The position numbers were made by a program, and so were the translations under genes. The notes beneath the pieces were generated by a model. The model made no database searches, was not told the origin of the DNA, and was given only the letters and a program-made list of their open reading frames with translations. From positions 1-64,000 of the forward strand of contig DATKBT010000114.1 of NCBI GenBank assembly GCA_035546295.1: DNA of 64,000 nt, in the 5' to 3' direction. The DNA comes from DATKBT01 sp035546295. Lineage in GTDB: Bacteria > Acidobacteriota > Thermoanaerobaculia > Multivoradales > Multivoraceae. The stretch's first letter is position 1. Every line of letters begins with the position of its first letter. Below are positions 15,610 to 25,070 of the stretch, piece by piece.

Positions 15610-16956
15610 CTACCCCAGGAGCTCGAGGATCCGGCGCAGCCAAGTCCCGGCGTCGGCGCCGCTGGTCGGAGCGCCGGGCAGGCATTCGGAGACGGACGGG
15701 AGGAGGCCGCAGGCAGCCGCCACCTCGCAGACCCTGGCGGTCGACGGGGCCGCCGTCCGCTCCAGCGGCGCGGCACAGGCGATCCGAGCTCCGAGGTGCG
15801 CGGGGACCCGCAGCAGGCTGGCCAAGGCAGTCCCGCGATCGACCGTGCGGTCCGGCTCGAACGTGCGCAGCGCGGGGTTGGCCAGCTCCATGAGCCCGAA
15901 GTTGACCACGCGGACGATCTCGGCGCGCCGCTCGGCGTCCTCCGGCACGTCGGTCACGATCACGCCCGACAGCGAGCGCGTGCCGCGCACTCCGGGCACC
16001 AGCCAGTACAGGAGCGACGCCAGCTCACCGCGCGTGACCTGGGAGCGCATCACGGCGTCGCCGACTCCCGGAGGCAGCATCTGCATCCGGAATCGGAAGC
16101 GCGCGGCGGCCAGCCCGTCCTCGAGCGAACGGTCGCCAGGCCGCTCCTCCAGCATCGAGCTGTAGAGCTCGATCGCGGCCTGGGGGTCGCCTCGCTCGGT
16201 CTCCAGCTCGGCCAGCCGCAGCCGAAGCGGGTGCTCAACGACGCCCACGCTCTCCAGACCTCGGAGCGCGGCGAGCGCCCTCTCGGAGTCGCCGGTGGCC
16301 TCGGCGATGGCGAGGCTGGCGCGCAGCTCGAGCGGGCTGCCCTCGCCCCACCGCGCCAGCCATTCCCGCCATTCCTCCGCACGATCCACGCGGCCGCGGC
16401 GCAGCGCGTCGGAGACCTCGCCCAGCGCACTCTGGAGCGCGGCGTCGCGCAGCGCCTCACGGCGGCCGCGCGCGACGTCGAGGTCGACCTTCGCGTAGGA
16501 GACCAGCGCGGTCACCGGATCGCCGGTCAGCTCGGCGGAGCGGCCCAGCAGGAGCTGGGCAGCGGTGTAGCCCGGTTCCTGGTTGACCACCCCGGGCAGC
16601 GCGGCGAGGGCGGACTCGAGGCGGCCGGCCACGAACTCCGCCTGGGCCTCGAGCACCCGTGCAGGCAGCAGCTCCGGATCGACCGCGAGCAGCTCGAGAG
16701 CCGCTCGCCGGGCGCCCGCGACGTCACCTCGCAGCAGACTGGCGTAGCCTCGATCGAGGACCACTGCAGCCTCGCTCGACAGCCCCCCGGAGTAGCCTTC
16801 GCGCACCGGCAGCAGGTACTCGACGACGTCCCTCGAAGGAGCCCGGAAGGTGGGGACGTCGACGTCGGCGGATGCGCACCCCAGAGCGAACGCCGCGAGC
16901 GCGAGACCTGACAGCGTGAGGGAGTGGATGGCTCGCCGGCGCACGACCCAGCGCAT
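15610..16956 (-). CDS. TPR lipoprotein with SLH-like C-terminal region
   Basis: 448 residues from ATG 16956, with AGGGAG upstream. A lipoprotein signal peptide is visible: LALAAFALGC with the Cys at about residue 27. TPR-like repeats occupy about 60-290 (LDRGYASLLRGDVAGARRA, then AAQLLLGRSAEL and others). The region VTRGELASLLYWLVPG, with TFEPDRTVDRGTALASLLR further on, resembles S-layer homology repeats. This suggests an outer-envelope protein that binds the cell wall or other proteins. It lies 23 bp downstream of hfq and may share its transcript. Confidence 0.75.
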   Translation of the reverse strand: MRWVVRRRAIHSLTLSGLALAAFALGCASADVDVPTFRAPSRDVVEYLLPVREGYSGGLSSEAAVVLDRGYASLLRGDVAGARRAALELLAVDPELLPARVLEAQAEFVAGRLESALAALPGVVNQEPGYTAAQLLLGRSAELTGDPVTALVSYAKVDLDVARGRREALRDAALQSALGEVSDALRRGRVDRAEEWREWLARWGEGSPLELRASLAIAEATGDSERALAALRGLESVGVVEHPLRLRLAELETERGDPQAAIELYSSMLEERPGDRSLEDGLAAARFRFRMQMLPPGVGDAVMRSQVTRGELASLLYWLVPGVRGTRSLSGVIVTDVPEDAERRAEIVRVVNFGLMELANPALRTFEPDRTVDRGTALASLLRVPAHLGARIACAAPLERTAAPSTARVCEVAAACGLLPSVSECLPGAPTSGADAGTWLRRILELLG

Positions 16957-16979
16957 CCGAGCGGACTCCCTGTCGTCGC

Positions 16980-17198
16980 TCAGGTGGTGCCTTCTGCCTG
17001 GGCGATGGTCGCGATCGCGTGCTTGTACAGCAACACCTCGCCGCCCTGCGCCAGCTCCAGGATGACCGCGAAGCGGTCGAAGCGCCGCAGCCGACCGGTC
17101 AGCGTGCGGCCGGTCGTCAGCTCGACGGTCAGGATGCTCGCCTCCTTGAGGTTCTGGAAGAGGAAGCCGTCCTGGATGTTGATGTTGTGCTTGGTCAT
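16980..17198 (-). CDS. hfq: RNA chaperone Hfq
   Basis: 72 residues, the usual minimal Hfq length. The Sm1 region NIQDGFLFQNLKE carries the conserved Gln-Asp and Phe, with Gly where many homologs have Pro. The Sm2 motif LLYKHAIATI is canonical (YKHAI[ST]T). Hfq forms hexamers that pair small RNAs with mRNAs. The ATG overlaps the miaA stop (ATGA), the well-known miaA-hfq arrangement. The C-terminal tail is almost absent. Confidence 0.96.
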   Translation of the reverse strand: MTKHNINIQDGFLFQNLKEASILTVELTTGRTLTGRLRRFDRFAVILELAQGGEVLLYKHAIATIAQAEGTT

Positions 17199-18133
17199 TC
17201 GACCCCTCCGTACCCCATGAAATGCTCACCGCGACCGCGAAGCAGGAGAAGCGTCTCGGAAGCAGCCTCTCCGGCCCGCACCCATTGAACCCCCGGCTCC
17301 TTCCGAAACCAGGTCTCTTGCCGTTTCGCGTATCTCCGGGTGGCTGCCGTGATCTCGCTCACTGCGTCAGACAGCCCGCACCGCCCTTGCAGGTGAGCAA
17401 CGAGCTGCCGATAACCGATCGCCTGGAACGCAGGGGCGGAGGAGGGAACTCCCGAAAACAAGAGATTCCTGACTTCGTCGACCCAGCCACGCTCGATCAT
17501 CGAGCGAACGCGCAGGTCGATCCGATCGTACAGAAGCGCTCGTTCCATGGTCAAACCGACCTTGGTCACGGACCAGCCGGCCGGCTCGGTCCGAGCGCAT
17601 CGCTGCCACCACGAGAGCGGAAGGCCGGTCTGATACCAGACCTCGAGCGCCCGCAGGGTGCGTTGAGGATCTCCCCGAGCGATCCGGCTCCGGCTGCGAG
17701 GGTCGACCGCCTCCAGCTGACGAGCGAGCGGCTCGAGGCCTTCGCGCTCCAGCCGTGAGCGCAGGCCGGAGCGCACCCGCGGATCGGGCGAGGGCAGCTC
17801 GGCCAGCCCGTCGAACAGGGCGCGCAGGTAGAGCCCGCTGCCTCCGACCACGATCGGCAGCCGCCCCCGCTCGAGGATCTGGTCGATCACGGCCCGCGCG
17901 CGGCGCGCGAACTCCCCGGCCGAGAACGGCTCGGTCGGCTCGAGCACGTCGAGCAGATGGTGGGGGGTCCTTCGGCGCTCCTCTGCGCTCGGCTTGGCCG
18001 TCCCCACGTCGAGGCCGCGGTAGACTTGGAGCGCGTCGGCATTCACCAGCTCTCCGCCGAGCTTCTCGGCCAGAGCCAGCGCCGCCTCGCTCTTGCCCGT
18101 CGCGGTCGCGCCGACCAGCGCGAGAACGTCCAT
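17195..18133 (-). CDS. miaA: tRNA dimethylallyltransferase
   Basis: 312 residues. P-loop GATATGKS at 8-15, followed by NADALQVYRGLDVGTAKPS, GGSGLYLRAL and QAIGYRQL, all hallmarks of MiaA. It transfers dimethylallyl to A37 of tRNAs reading UNN codons. It lies 9 bp downstream of comEC and overlaps hfq by 4 bp. Confidence 0.98.
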   Translation of the reverse strand: MDVLALVGATATGKSEAALALAEKLGGELVNADALQVYRGLDVGTAKPSAEERRRTPHHLLDVLEPTEPFSAGEFARRARAVIDQILERGRLPIVVGGSGLYLRALFDGLAELPSPDPRVRSGLRSRLEREGLEPLARQLEAVDPRSRSRIARGDPQRTLRALEVWYQTGLPLSWWQRCARTEPAGWSVTKVGLTMERALLYDRIDLRVRSMIERGWVDEVRNLLFSGVPSSAPAFQAIGYRQLVAHLQGRCGLSDAVSEITAATRRYAKRQETWFRKEPGVQWVRAGEAASETLLLLRGRGEHFMGYGGVE

Positions 18134-18142
18134 TTCTCGAGT

Positions 18143-20464
18143 CTACGGCTCGGCCTCCGGGCTCGTCCGCCGCCACGCATGCGGCGTCCTCCACTCCGGG
18201 CCCGAGCTCCATCGGATCCGCTCGGTCTCGAAGCGGATCCGGCGGCCGGGGCCGAAGCTGAGCCCGGTGCGTCCGTCGAGATCCGATCGCAGCACCGTCG
18301 CGCCGCCGCGCTGCAGCCGCGCGATCACCTCCTTGGCAGGGTGGCCGTAGGCGTTGCCCCGCCCGGCCGAGACCAGCGCATATCGAGGCGAGACGGCGTC
18401 GAGGAAGGCCGTCGTGGTGGACGACCGGCTGCCGTGGTGGGCGACCTTCAGAACGTCGGCGCGCAGCTCGAAGCCAGAACGCAGCAGCGCCCTCTCCCCC
18501 TCCCCGTCGAGGTCGCCCGTGAACAGGATGGAGCTGCCGGCGACCTGCGCCCTCAGCACAACCGATCTCTGGTTCGAGCTGCCGCCGGTGGCGAGCGGCC
18601 CGACCTCGAAGCTCCAGCCGTCGACGCGGGCGCGCTCGCCTCCCTCGAGCTCGGTAACCCGCGGGCCGAAGGCCGTCGCCAGCTCCCTCCCACAGCTCGA
18701 CTCGAGCGCCCCGGGACCGAGCCAGAGCTCGCCGACGGGAATCCGCTCCGCGAGATCGGCCAGGCCGCCGCAGTGATCGACGTCGGGATGGCTGAGGATC
18801 ACCAGGTCGAGCCGTCGCAACCCCAGCCGGGAGAGGGCCGGCAGCACCACCCGCCGGCCGAAGTCACCGCGCCGCCAGCCCCCTCCGTCGATCAGGACCG
18901 CACCGCGGCCCGAGCGCAGCAGGAAGGCGTCCCCCTGGCCGACGTCGAGCATCCACAGCTCCGCGCCGCGCACGCTCCCGGCCGCGTACACGACGAGCCA
19001 CAGCGCCACGAGGCCGCTCCCCGCGCTCCACCAGCGCGGGCGGACCAGGAGCCAGAAGACCCCCCCGGCAACTAGCGTCGCCTCGGTGAGCGACGGCGTC
19101 CAGGTCGGCACCGCCCACCATGGCGCCTCGACTCCGCCGAGCCAGCCGAAGGGCCAGGCGAGGGGATCGAGCCAGCCGGCGTCGACCGGAATGCCGAGGG
19201 ACCAGAGGCCGAGCCAGAGGCCGCCCGCGAGCAGGCAGAGTGCCGTCCACGGTACGAAGAACAGGTTGAGCAGCGGCGCCAGCAGCGGCAGCGTGGAGAA
19301 CGCCGTGACCGTGATCGGAAGGGTCGCGAGCTGGGCCGACACCGAGATCGAGAGCGCCGATCGCACCCAGGTCGGCGAGCCCCACGCCCGGCGCAGCGGC
19401 GGCGACAGGAGCAGGATGCCGGCAGTCGCCGCGAACGACAGCCGAAAGCCGAGGTCGCCGAGCAGCGCGGGCTCGGCGAGCAGCAGGGCTACGCCGACCG
19501 CGGCCAGTCCGTTGACCGCGTCGGGCCTGCGGCCGGCCTCGCGCGCCGCCCAGACCAGCGCGAGCATCAGGCTCGCGCGCAGCAGGGAGGGGCGCTCCCC
19601 CACCAGCAGGCAGTAGCCGACGACCGCGCCGGCGGGCGCCAGCCAACGCCCTCCACGCCGGCTCCAGGCCGCTACGACCCCGAAGGCGACCGCGATCATG
19701 CCGACGTGAAGACCCGACGCTGCGGTGAGGTGGGCGAGCCCCCAATCGCGCAACGACTGCCGGAGCTCGTCGTCGAGCCTCCAAGGCTGGCCGAGCAGGA
19801 GGGCGACCGCGAGCTGGAGACCGCGGTCGCCGGCGAGCGCCCGTTCGAAACGCTCCGCCCTCGCGGTCGAGCCTCGAGCCGGCGAGGCCCGGTCGTCGGC
19901 CGGACGGCGATCGGAGACCGCCGTCAGCAGACGCTGGCTCTTCACCGACAGACGATCGGGGCCGACCGGCGTGCTCGCTCCGTTGCCGGGCGGCTCGCCC
20001 GGGCGCAACAGACCCCGCACCCAGAACGCCCGCCCCTGCGGCGGCGACGGACCGGCCACGAACAGCCAGAGCCTGCGCGGCGCCAGGGAGACCACCGATC
20101 CCTGGCGCACCGAGTCGGCGACGGCGGGAGCGCTCCAGCCCCCTTCGGCCGGGCGGAACGAGCCGGTGGGCCGGACCCGCGCGACCACCGGGCGATCCCA
20201 GTCGGGCTCCGGGGCGGCTCTCGCCGGGCTCTCCAGGCGCACCCAGCCGACCAGCAGGCCGAGCGACACCGTGGCGACCACGACACCGACCGCGCGGCGC
20301 CAGGAGAGCGCGAGAACGAGGAGGACCAGGACCGCGCCGACCGGGAGGTGCCGGAGACGCCCCGCCAGCAGCAATCCGAAGCACAGCCCCGCCATGACGC
20401 CGGCCGCCGGACGCAGATCCAGCCAGTCGCGCCACGGCACCCGATCGCTCGACAGCTCCCCCAT
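18143..20464 (-). CDS. comEC: ComEC/Rec2 DNA uptake channel
   Basis: 773 residues from ATG 20464; a TTG directly before it is less likely. The N-terminal third has several membrane helices and a DUF4131-like part. The competence domain follows (GLAHLTAASGLHVGMIAVAF, hydrophobic helices to about 480). The C-terminal metallo-beta-lactamase-like domain has LDVGQGDAFLLRSG, SHPDVDHCGG and KVAHHGSRSS. ComEC forms the inner-membrane channel for single-stranded DNA in natural transformation. All three modules are intact. No other competence gene is in the window. Confidence 0.95.
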   Translation of the reverse strand: MGELSSDRVPWRDWLDLRPAAGVMAGLCFGLLLAGRLRHLPVGAVLVLLVLALSWRRAVGVVVATVSLGLLVGWVRLESPARAAPEPDWDRPVVARVRPTGSFRPAEGGWSAPAVADSVRQGSVVSLAPRRLWLFVAGPSPPQGRAFWVRGLLRPGEPPGNGASTPVGPDRLSVKSQRLLTAVSDRRPADDRASPARGSTARAERFERALAGDRGLQLAVALLLGQPWRLDDELRQSLRDWGLAHLTAASGLHVGMIAVAFGVVAAWSRRGGRWLAPAGAVVGYCLLVGERPSLLRASLMLALVWAAREAGRRPDAVNGLAAVGVALLLAEPALLGDLGFRLSFAATAGILLLSPPLRRAWGSPTWVRSALSISVSAQLATLPITVTAFSTLPLLAPLLNLFFVPWTALCLLAGGLWLGLWSLGIPVDAGWLDPLAWPFGWLGGVEAPWWAVPTWTPSLTEATLVAGGVFWLLVRPRWWSAGSGLVALWLVVYAAGSVRGAELWMLDVGQGDAFLLRSGRGAVLIDGGGWRRGDFGRRVVLPALSRLGLRRLDLVILSHPDVDHCGGLADLAERIPVGELWLGPGALESSCGRELATAFGPRVTELEGGERARVDGWSFEVGPLATGGSSNQRSVVLRAQVAGSSILFTGDLDGEGERALLRSGFELRADVLKVAHHGSRSSTTTAFLDAVSPRYALVSAGRGNAYGHPAKEVIARLQRGGATVLRSDLDGRTGLSFGPGRRIRFETERIRWSSGPEWRTPHAWRRTSPEAEP

Positions 20465-20553
20465 CAAAGAGAGAGACGCGAAGCACGCTCGGGCTCTGAC
20501 GCTGACGCCGACGCCCGAGACTCTGAACCCCGGCTCCGCGTCTCACCGCAGCG

Positions 20554-21246
20554 TCAAGACGACCTGGGGAGCGCGAACAGGGAGAGCTCGGGCAGCCCGA
20601 AGCGGTCGCGCAGCCGCCGGTCGAGCAGCCGCCGCCCGGCCTCGGCGAGGCCGTCGGCGTCGAGGCGGCCGCGCAGGGTGGCGAGGGCCCGGTCGACCTC
20701 CGAGCGCTCCGCCGCCAGCTCCTCCTCGGCGAGCCAGCTCCGCGCCGCCGCCAGGAGCTCGCGGTCGAGGGCGCTGAGCGAGTCCTCGATCGCGGCCGTC
20801 CCGCCCCCGAGATCGCCCTCGGGGACGGCGAGCGCGAGCACGCGGGCGACCCACTCGTCACGGTCGGGAACGGCGGCGGGCAACCGCGCGACGAGCTGCT
20901 CGAGCCGCTGGCCCGCATCGACCTCGGCGACCGGAGCCAGGGGCCCCGGCGGTCCCCGCAGCTCGAGGATCTCGGCCCAGGCCGCCCGCATCGCATCGTC
21001 GAAGTAGCGCAGCCCCTGGACGCGTCCCTTCGCTCCGCGCTCGCGCCTCTGCTCGAAGAGCCGATCGAGCACCCGGAGCACAACGTCGAGAGGGATTCCC
21101 AGCTCGAGCCATCCGCGCGCGATCTGCCAGTCGGCGGGAGCCAGCAACATCGGCGCTCCCCGCCGCTCGACGAAGTGTCGTTCGATCGCCAGGAAGTACC
21201 GTTGCTCCCGCGACGATTCCGGATCGGAAGGCCCGGGATCGCTCAC
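20554..21246 (-). CDS. Conserved protein of unknown function
   Basis: 230 residues from GTG. It is predicted mostly helical, rich in Arg, Glu and Leu, with no signal or membrane segment. The N-terminal part, YFLAIERHFVERRGAPMLL, then LELGIPLDVVLRVLDRLFE, is the most conserved-looking part. I do not recognise the family. It is placed 7 bp after the birA stop and so probably belongs to the valS-birA transcript. Confidence 0.75.
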   Translation of the reverse strand: MSDPGPSDPESSREQRYFLAIERHFVERRGAPMLLAPADWQIARGWLELGIPLDVVLRVLDRLFEQRRERGAKGRVQGLRYFDDAMRAAWAEILELRGPPGPLAPVAEVDAGQRLEQLVARLPAAVPDRDEWVARVLALAVPEGDLGGGTAAIEDSLSALDRELLAAARSWLAEEELAAERSEVDRALATLRGRLDADGLAEAGRRLLDRRLRDRFGLPELSLFALPRSS

Positions 21247-21253
21247 CGGCCGC

Positions 21254-22090
21254 TCACCCTTCGGCCTCGGCCGACGGCGCCGGCGTCTCGACGACGTCGG
21301 CGGCGCTCAAAGCGCGGCGACCGGCCGCGGTGTCGAGCACCAGTCGCCCCTGCTCGTCGAAGTCGACGAAGCGGCCCTCGTAGCGCTGGCCGGCCAGCGT
21401 GCAGCCGAGCTGGTCGCCGGGCCGGTGTGCGGCGAGCTCGCGATAGCGCTCGAGGATGCACGCCGGAGGCTCGTCGGCGTCGAGCTCGTCGACCACCGCG
21501 ATCGCCATCCGGCAGATCAGCTCCCCGAGCGGGACGGGGAGGTCACCCTGGCGCTCGAGACGGATCGAGGTCGCGGTCGGCAGCGGGAGCTGCGACGCGT
21601 CGTGGCCGACGTTGATCCCGTAGCCGACGATCAGCGTCCCGTTGTCGCCGCCCCCGAGGAGCTCGATCAAGATGCCGCCGAGCTTGCCGCGGGGCGTCAC
21701 CAGGTCGTTCGGCCACTTGAGCGCGAGCTGCGGCACCAGGGCGCGCAGCGTGCGGCAGAGCCCGATCCCCACCCGCAGCGGCAGCAGCGCCAGCCTCGAC
21801 TCGTCGCCGACGCGGCACACGATGCTCTGGTAGGCGCCGAGCCCCGGCGGGCTGGACCACGATCGCCCGACGCGGCCGCGGCCCGCGCTCTGCCCCCAGG
21901 CGACGAGCAGCAGCCGAGGCAGCTCGTCGCCGATCCGAGCAGCCAGCCGCCGCGCGAGACGGTTCGTCGAGTCGACCGAACGCAGCGCGACGGTCTGGAG
22001 CCCCATCTCGCGCTGGCGCTCGGCGAGCGCTCTCGTCAGCTCCTCGAAACCCTGTGAGCTCTTTGAGTCCTCTGAGCTCTCTGAGTCCAC
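21254..22090 (-). CDS. birA: Biotin-[acetyl-CoA-carboxylase] ligase
   Basis: 278 residues from GTG 22090, with GAGGAC just upstream and 19 bp after the valS stop. The biotin ligase motifs are GQSAGRGRVGRSWSSPPG and LKWPNDLV, with GGILIELL and GYGINV following. The C-terminal SH3-like domain is present. There is no N-terminal winged-helix DNA-binding domain, so it is a ligase only and not a repressor. The first 15 codons lie in a 9-bp repetitive stretch (CTGAGTCC-type), giving a Ser/Glu/Asp-rich N-terminus. Confidence 0.95.
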   Translation of the reverse strand: MDSESSEDSKSSQGFEELTRALAERQREMGLQTVALRSVDSTNRLARRLAARIGDELPRLLLVAWGQSAGRGRVGRSWSSPPGLGAYQSIVCRVGDESRLALLPLRVGIGLCRTLRALVPQLALKWPNDLVTPRGKLGGILIELLGGGDNGTLIVGYGINVGHDASQLPLPTATSIRLERQGDLPVPLGELICRMAIAVVDELDADEPPACILERYRELAAHRPGDQLGCTLAGQRYEGRFVDFDEQGRLVLDTAAGRRALSAADVVETPAPSAEAEG

Positions 22091-22109
22091 AACGTCCTCG
22101 CAGCCCGAC

Positions 22110-24734
22110 TCAGGCGAGCTGCTCGGCGATGCGTCGGCTGCGCTCACGAAGCTCCTCCAGGCGCCGGCGCGTTCCTTCCACGACCTGCGGCGGCGCCTTG
22201 CCGGTGAACTGCGGGTTGGTGAGCCGCCCCTCGGCGGACCGCATCTCGATCTCGACCTTCTCGAGCTCCTTCTCCAACCGACCGCGCTCCTCCGCTCCCA
22301 GCGACGGCGCCTCGATGTCGAGCGCCAGGTCGACCCCCGCCACCCGGTCGCGCAGCGCACCCTCGGGGCCTGCGCCGTCGACCACCTCGTCGACCCGCGC
22401 CAGCGAGCAGACCAGGGCCGCCTGCTCGAGCAGAAAGCGCGACGCCCGGGTGTCGCCCCCCTCGACGTGGAGCACGATGCGCGTCTGGGTCGGCAGGCCG
22501 CGCTCGGTGCGCTCGGCGCGAATTCGCGAGATCACCTCCTGCAGCGCCGCCATGTCAGCCTCGACCCTCTCGTCGAGCCACTCCGGCATCGGCTCGGGGT
22601 AGCGCGCCAGGGCGATCGACTCCCAGCCCAGCGCCTCGACCCCCGGCAGCCGATGCCAGAGCTCCTCGGTGAGGTGCGGCATCACCGGGTGGAGCAAGCG
22701 CAGGCTCCGCTCGAGCGCGCTCAGCAGCACCTCCCCGGCCCGCGGCCGTGGCGCCTCGCCGCTCAGGGCCGGCTTGGCGAGCTCGATCGACCAGTCGCAG
22801 AGCTCCCCCCAGAAGAAGTGGTAGAGCTGCCCGCAGGCCTCGTCGAAGCGCAGCGCTTCGAGCTTCTCGTTGACGGTCCCCGCGGTGCGCGCCAACCGCG
22901 AGAGCAGCCACCGCTCCGGCGCCTCGAGCCCGTCGGGGGACAGCTCGCTCGCCACCCGGGCCTCGCCGGCGCGGGAGACGGCGAAGCGCGTGGCGTTCCA
23001 GATCTTGTTGCCAAAGGCCCGGTAACCGGCCATCCGCTGCGGGTCGAAGGGGATGTCGCGGCCGGGAGCATCGAGCGCGCACAGCGTGAAGCGCACCGCG
23101 TCGGCGCCGTACTCCTCGACCAGCTCCAGAGGGTCGATCACGTTGCCCTTGGTCTTCGACATCTTGGCGCCTTCGGCGTCGCGCACCAGGCCGGTCAGGT
23201 GCACGGTGCGAAACGGCACGCGGTCCTGGAAGTGGAGCGACATCATCGCCATCCGGGCGACCCAGAAGAACAGGATGTCGAAGGCCGTGATCAGGACGTC
23301 GGTGGGAAAGAACGTCCGCAGATCGGGGGCGTCCTCGTCCGGCCATCCCAGCGTCGACAACGGCCAGAGCCCGGACGAGAACCAGGTGTCGAGCACGTCC
23401 TCGTCCTGTCTCAGACGGTCGGTCCCGGCGAGTTTCTGCGCCTCCTCTTCGTCGAGGGTCACGAAGCAGTTGCCGGACTCGTCGTACCAGGCCGGAATGC
23501 GGTGCCCCCACCAGAGCTGCCGCGAGATGCACCATGGACGGATCTCGGAGAGCCAGTGCTCCCAGGTCTTCTCCCAGGTCGAGGGCACCAGGCGGAGATC
23601 CTCGGTGTGCACCGCCTCGAGCGCGCGCGCCGCCATGCCGCGGACGTCGCAGAACCACTGGGTGGAGATCATGGGCTCCACCGGCTCGCCGCCGCGCTGG
23701 CTGTGACCGACCGTGTGCACGTGCTCCCTGACCGCGACCAGCAGCCCCTCGGCCTCGAGGCGCTCGACGACCGCGCGCCGCGCCTCGAACCGGTCGAGAC
23801 CGGCGAAGTCCGCGCCGGCCTGCTCGGTCATCCGGCCGTCGAAGCCGATCACGCGCACGCCCGGCAGGTCGTGCCGCTGCGCGATCTCGAAATCGTTGGG
23901 ATCGTGGAAGGGGGTCACCTTGACCAGCCCGGTGCCGAACTCCGGTTCGACGTGCTCGTCCGCGAGGATCGGCAGCCGCCGCCCGACCAGCGGCAGGATC
24001 GCGGTCTTCCCGATCAGGTGGCGGTAGCGCTCGTCGTCGGGGTTGGCGACCACCGCGGTGTCGCCCAGCATGGTCTCCGGACGCGTGGTCGCCACCACCA
24101 GCCGCTGGTCGCTCCCCTCGATCGGATAGGCGATGTGCCAGAGCTGGCCGCGCACCTCGCGCGCCTCGACCTCGAGGTCGGAGATCGCGGTCTGGAGCAC
24201 CGGAGACCAGTTGACGATCGCTTCGCCGCGGGTGATCAGCCCCTCGCGGTGGAGGCGCACGAAGGCGGTGCGCACCGCCAGGTTCAGACCCTCGTCGAGC
24301 GTGAACCGCTCCCGGGTCCAGTCGCAGCTCGAGCCGAGCGCCTCGAGCTGACGGCGGATGTTCGAGTGGTACTGCTCCTTCCACTGCCACATCCGCTCGA
24401 GGAATCGCTCGCGGCCGAGCTCGAGCCGCGAGGTTCCCTCGGCCTCGAGCTGGCGCTCGACCATGAGCTGGGTGGCGATGCCGGCGTGGTCGGTGCCGGG
24501 CAGCCACAGGGCGTTGTAGCCCTGCATCCGCTTCCAGCGCACCATCAGGTCCTGCAGCGAGCTCTGCAGGGCGTGCCCCATGTGCAGCCTGCCGGTGACG
24601 TTGGGGGGCGGGATCAGGATGCAGAACGACGGCGCGTCGGTCTCGTCGCGGGTCTTCGCCGTGAACAGACCCGACTCGGCCCACCGCTTCTGCCAGCGGG
24701 CCTCGTAGCTCTTGGGATCGAAGCGCTTTTCCAT
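22110..24734 (-). CDS. valS: Valyl-tRNA synthetase
   Basis: 874 residues, normal length for the class I enzyme. HIGH box in PPNVTGRLHMGHA; KMSKS box in AKMSKTKGNVIDP; valine-specific segment LPGTDHAGIATQ. The editing domain contains ATTRPETMLGDTAV. A C-terminal coiled-coil arm (EERGRLEKELEKVEIEM) is present. The gene is the first of a probable valS-birA transcript. Confidence 0.98.
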   Translation of the reverse strand: MEKRFDPKSYEARWQKRWAESGLFTAKTRDETDAPSFCILIPPPNVTGRLHMGHALQSSLQDLMVRWKRMQGYNALWLPGTDHAGIATQLMVERQLEAEGTSRLELGRERFLERMWQWKEQYHSNIRRQLEALGSSCDWTRERFTLDEGLNLAVRTAFVRLHREGLITRGEAIVNWSPVLQTAISDLEVEAREVRGQLWHIAYPIEGSDQRLVVATTRPETMLGDTAVVANPDDERYRHLIGKTAILPLVGRRLPILADEHVEPEFGTGLVKVTPFHDPNDFEIAQRHDLPGVRVIGFDGRMTEQAGADFAGLDRFEARRAVVERLEAEGLLVAVREHVHTVGHSQRGGEPVEPMISTQWFCDVRGMAARALEAVHTEDLRLVPSTWEKTWEHWLSEIRPWCISRQLWWGHRIPAWYDESGNCFVTLDEEEAQKLAGTDRLRQDEDVLDTWFSSGLWPLSTLGWPDEDAPDLRTFFPTDVLITAFDILFFWVARMAMMSLHFQDRVPFRTVHLTGLVRDAEGAKMSKTKGNVIDPLELVEEYGADAVRFTLCALDAPGRDIPFDPQRMAGYRAFGNKIWNATRFAVSRAGEARVASELSPDGLEAPERWLLSRLARTAGTVNEKLEALRFDEACGQLYHFFWGELCDWSIELAKPALSGEAPRPRAGEVLLSALERSLRLLHPVMPHLTEELWHRLPGVEALGWESIALARYPEPMPEWLDERVEADMAALQEVISRIRAERTERGLPTQTRIVLHVEGGDTRASRFLLEQAALVCSLARVDEVVDGAGPEGALRDRVAGVDLALDIEAPSLGAEERGRLEKELEKVEIEMRSAEGRLTNPQFTGKAPPQVVEGTRRRLEELRERSRRIAEQLA

Positions 24735-24862
24735 CGACGGACGGGTCCCGATCGGGTTCGAAGACTGACACCCCGACGGCCGGGGTCACGCGAGGGGCCG
24801 TTACCGACTCCGATCGACAGCCCCGATCGACGACTGCGATCGACGTCTGGGCGACCGATGAC

Positions 24863-25059
24863 GAGACGCCGGGCTCCGGCTCTACGGCTGTTCCGGCGAC
24901 GCGCCGCAGGCGCTTGGAGCCGGAGTGATCGGCTCTAGATGGGAATGGTATTCACCTCACGAGACGCCGAGATCCGGCTCTACGGCTGTTTCCGGCGACG
25001 CGCCGCAGGCGCTTGGAGCCGGAGTGATCGGCTCTAGATGGGAATGGTATGCACCATTC
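24863..25059. repeat. 98/99-bp tandem duplication carrying the dispersed element
   Basis: Two units start at GAGACGCC (24863 and 24961). They share CGGCTCTACGGCTGTT, CCGGCGACGCGCCGCAGG and CGCTTGGAGCCGGAGTGATC, and end in GCTCTAGATGGGAATGGTAT. The second has one extra T. Unit 1 carries only the distal hairpin arm, while unit 2 is followed by the complete hairpin. The rest of 24735-25063 shows no gene; this is the content of that intergenic stretch. Confidence 0.9.
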
Positions 25060-25070
25060 CCATCTAGAGC
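25031..25070 (-). other. Perfect 18-bp hairpin at stop codon of the small gene
   Basis: Arms GCTCTAGATGGGAATGGT (25031-25048) and ACCATTCCCATCTAGAGC (25053-25070) are exact inverted repeats around a 4-nt ATGC loop. The right arm includes the last codon and TAG stop of the minus-strand gene at 25064-25237. No T-run follows on either strand. Compare the infB hairpin at 35931-35966. Confidence 0.92.
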
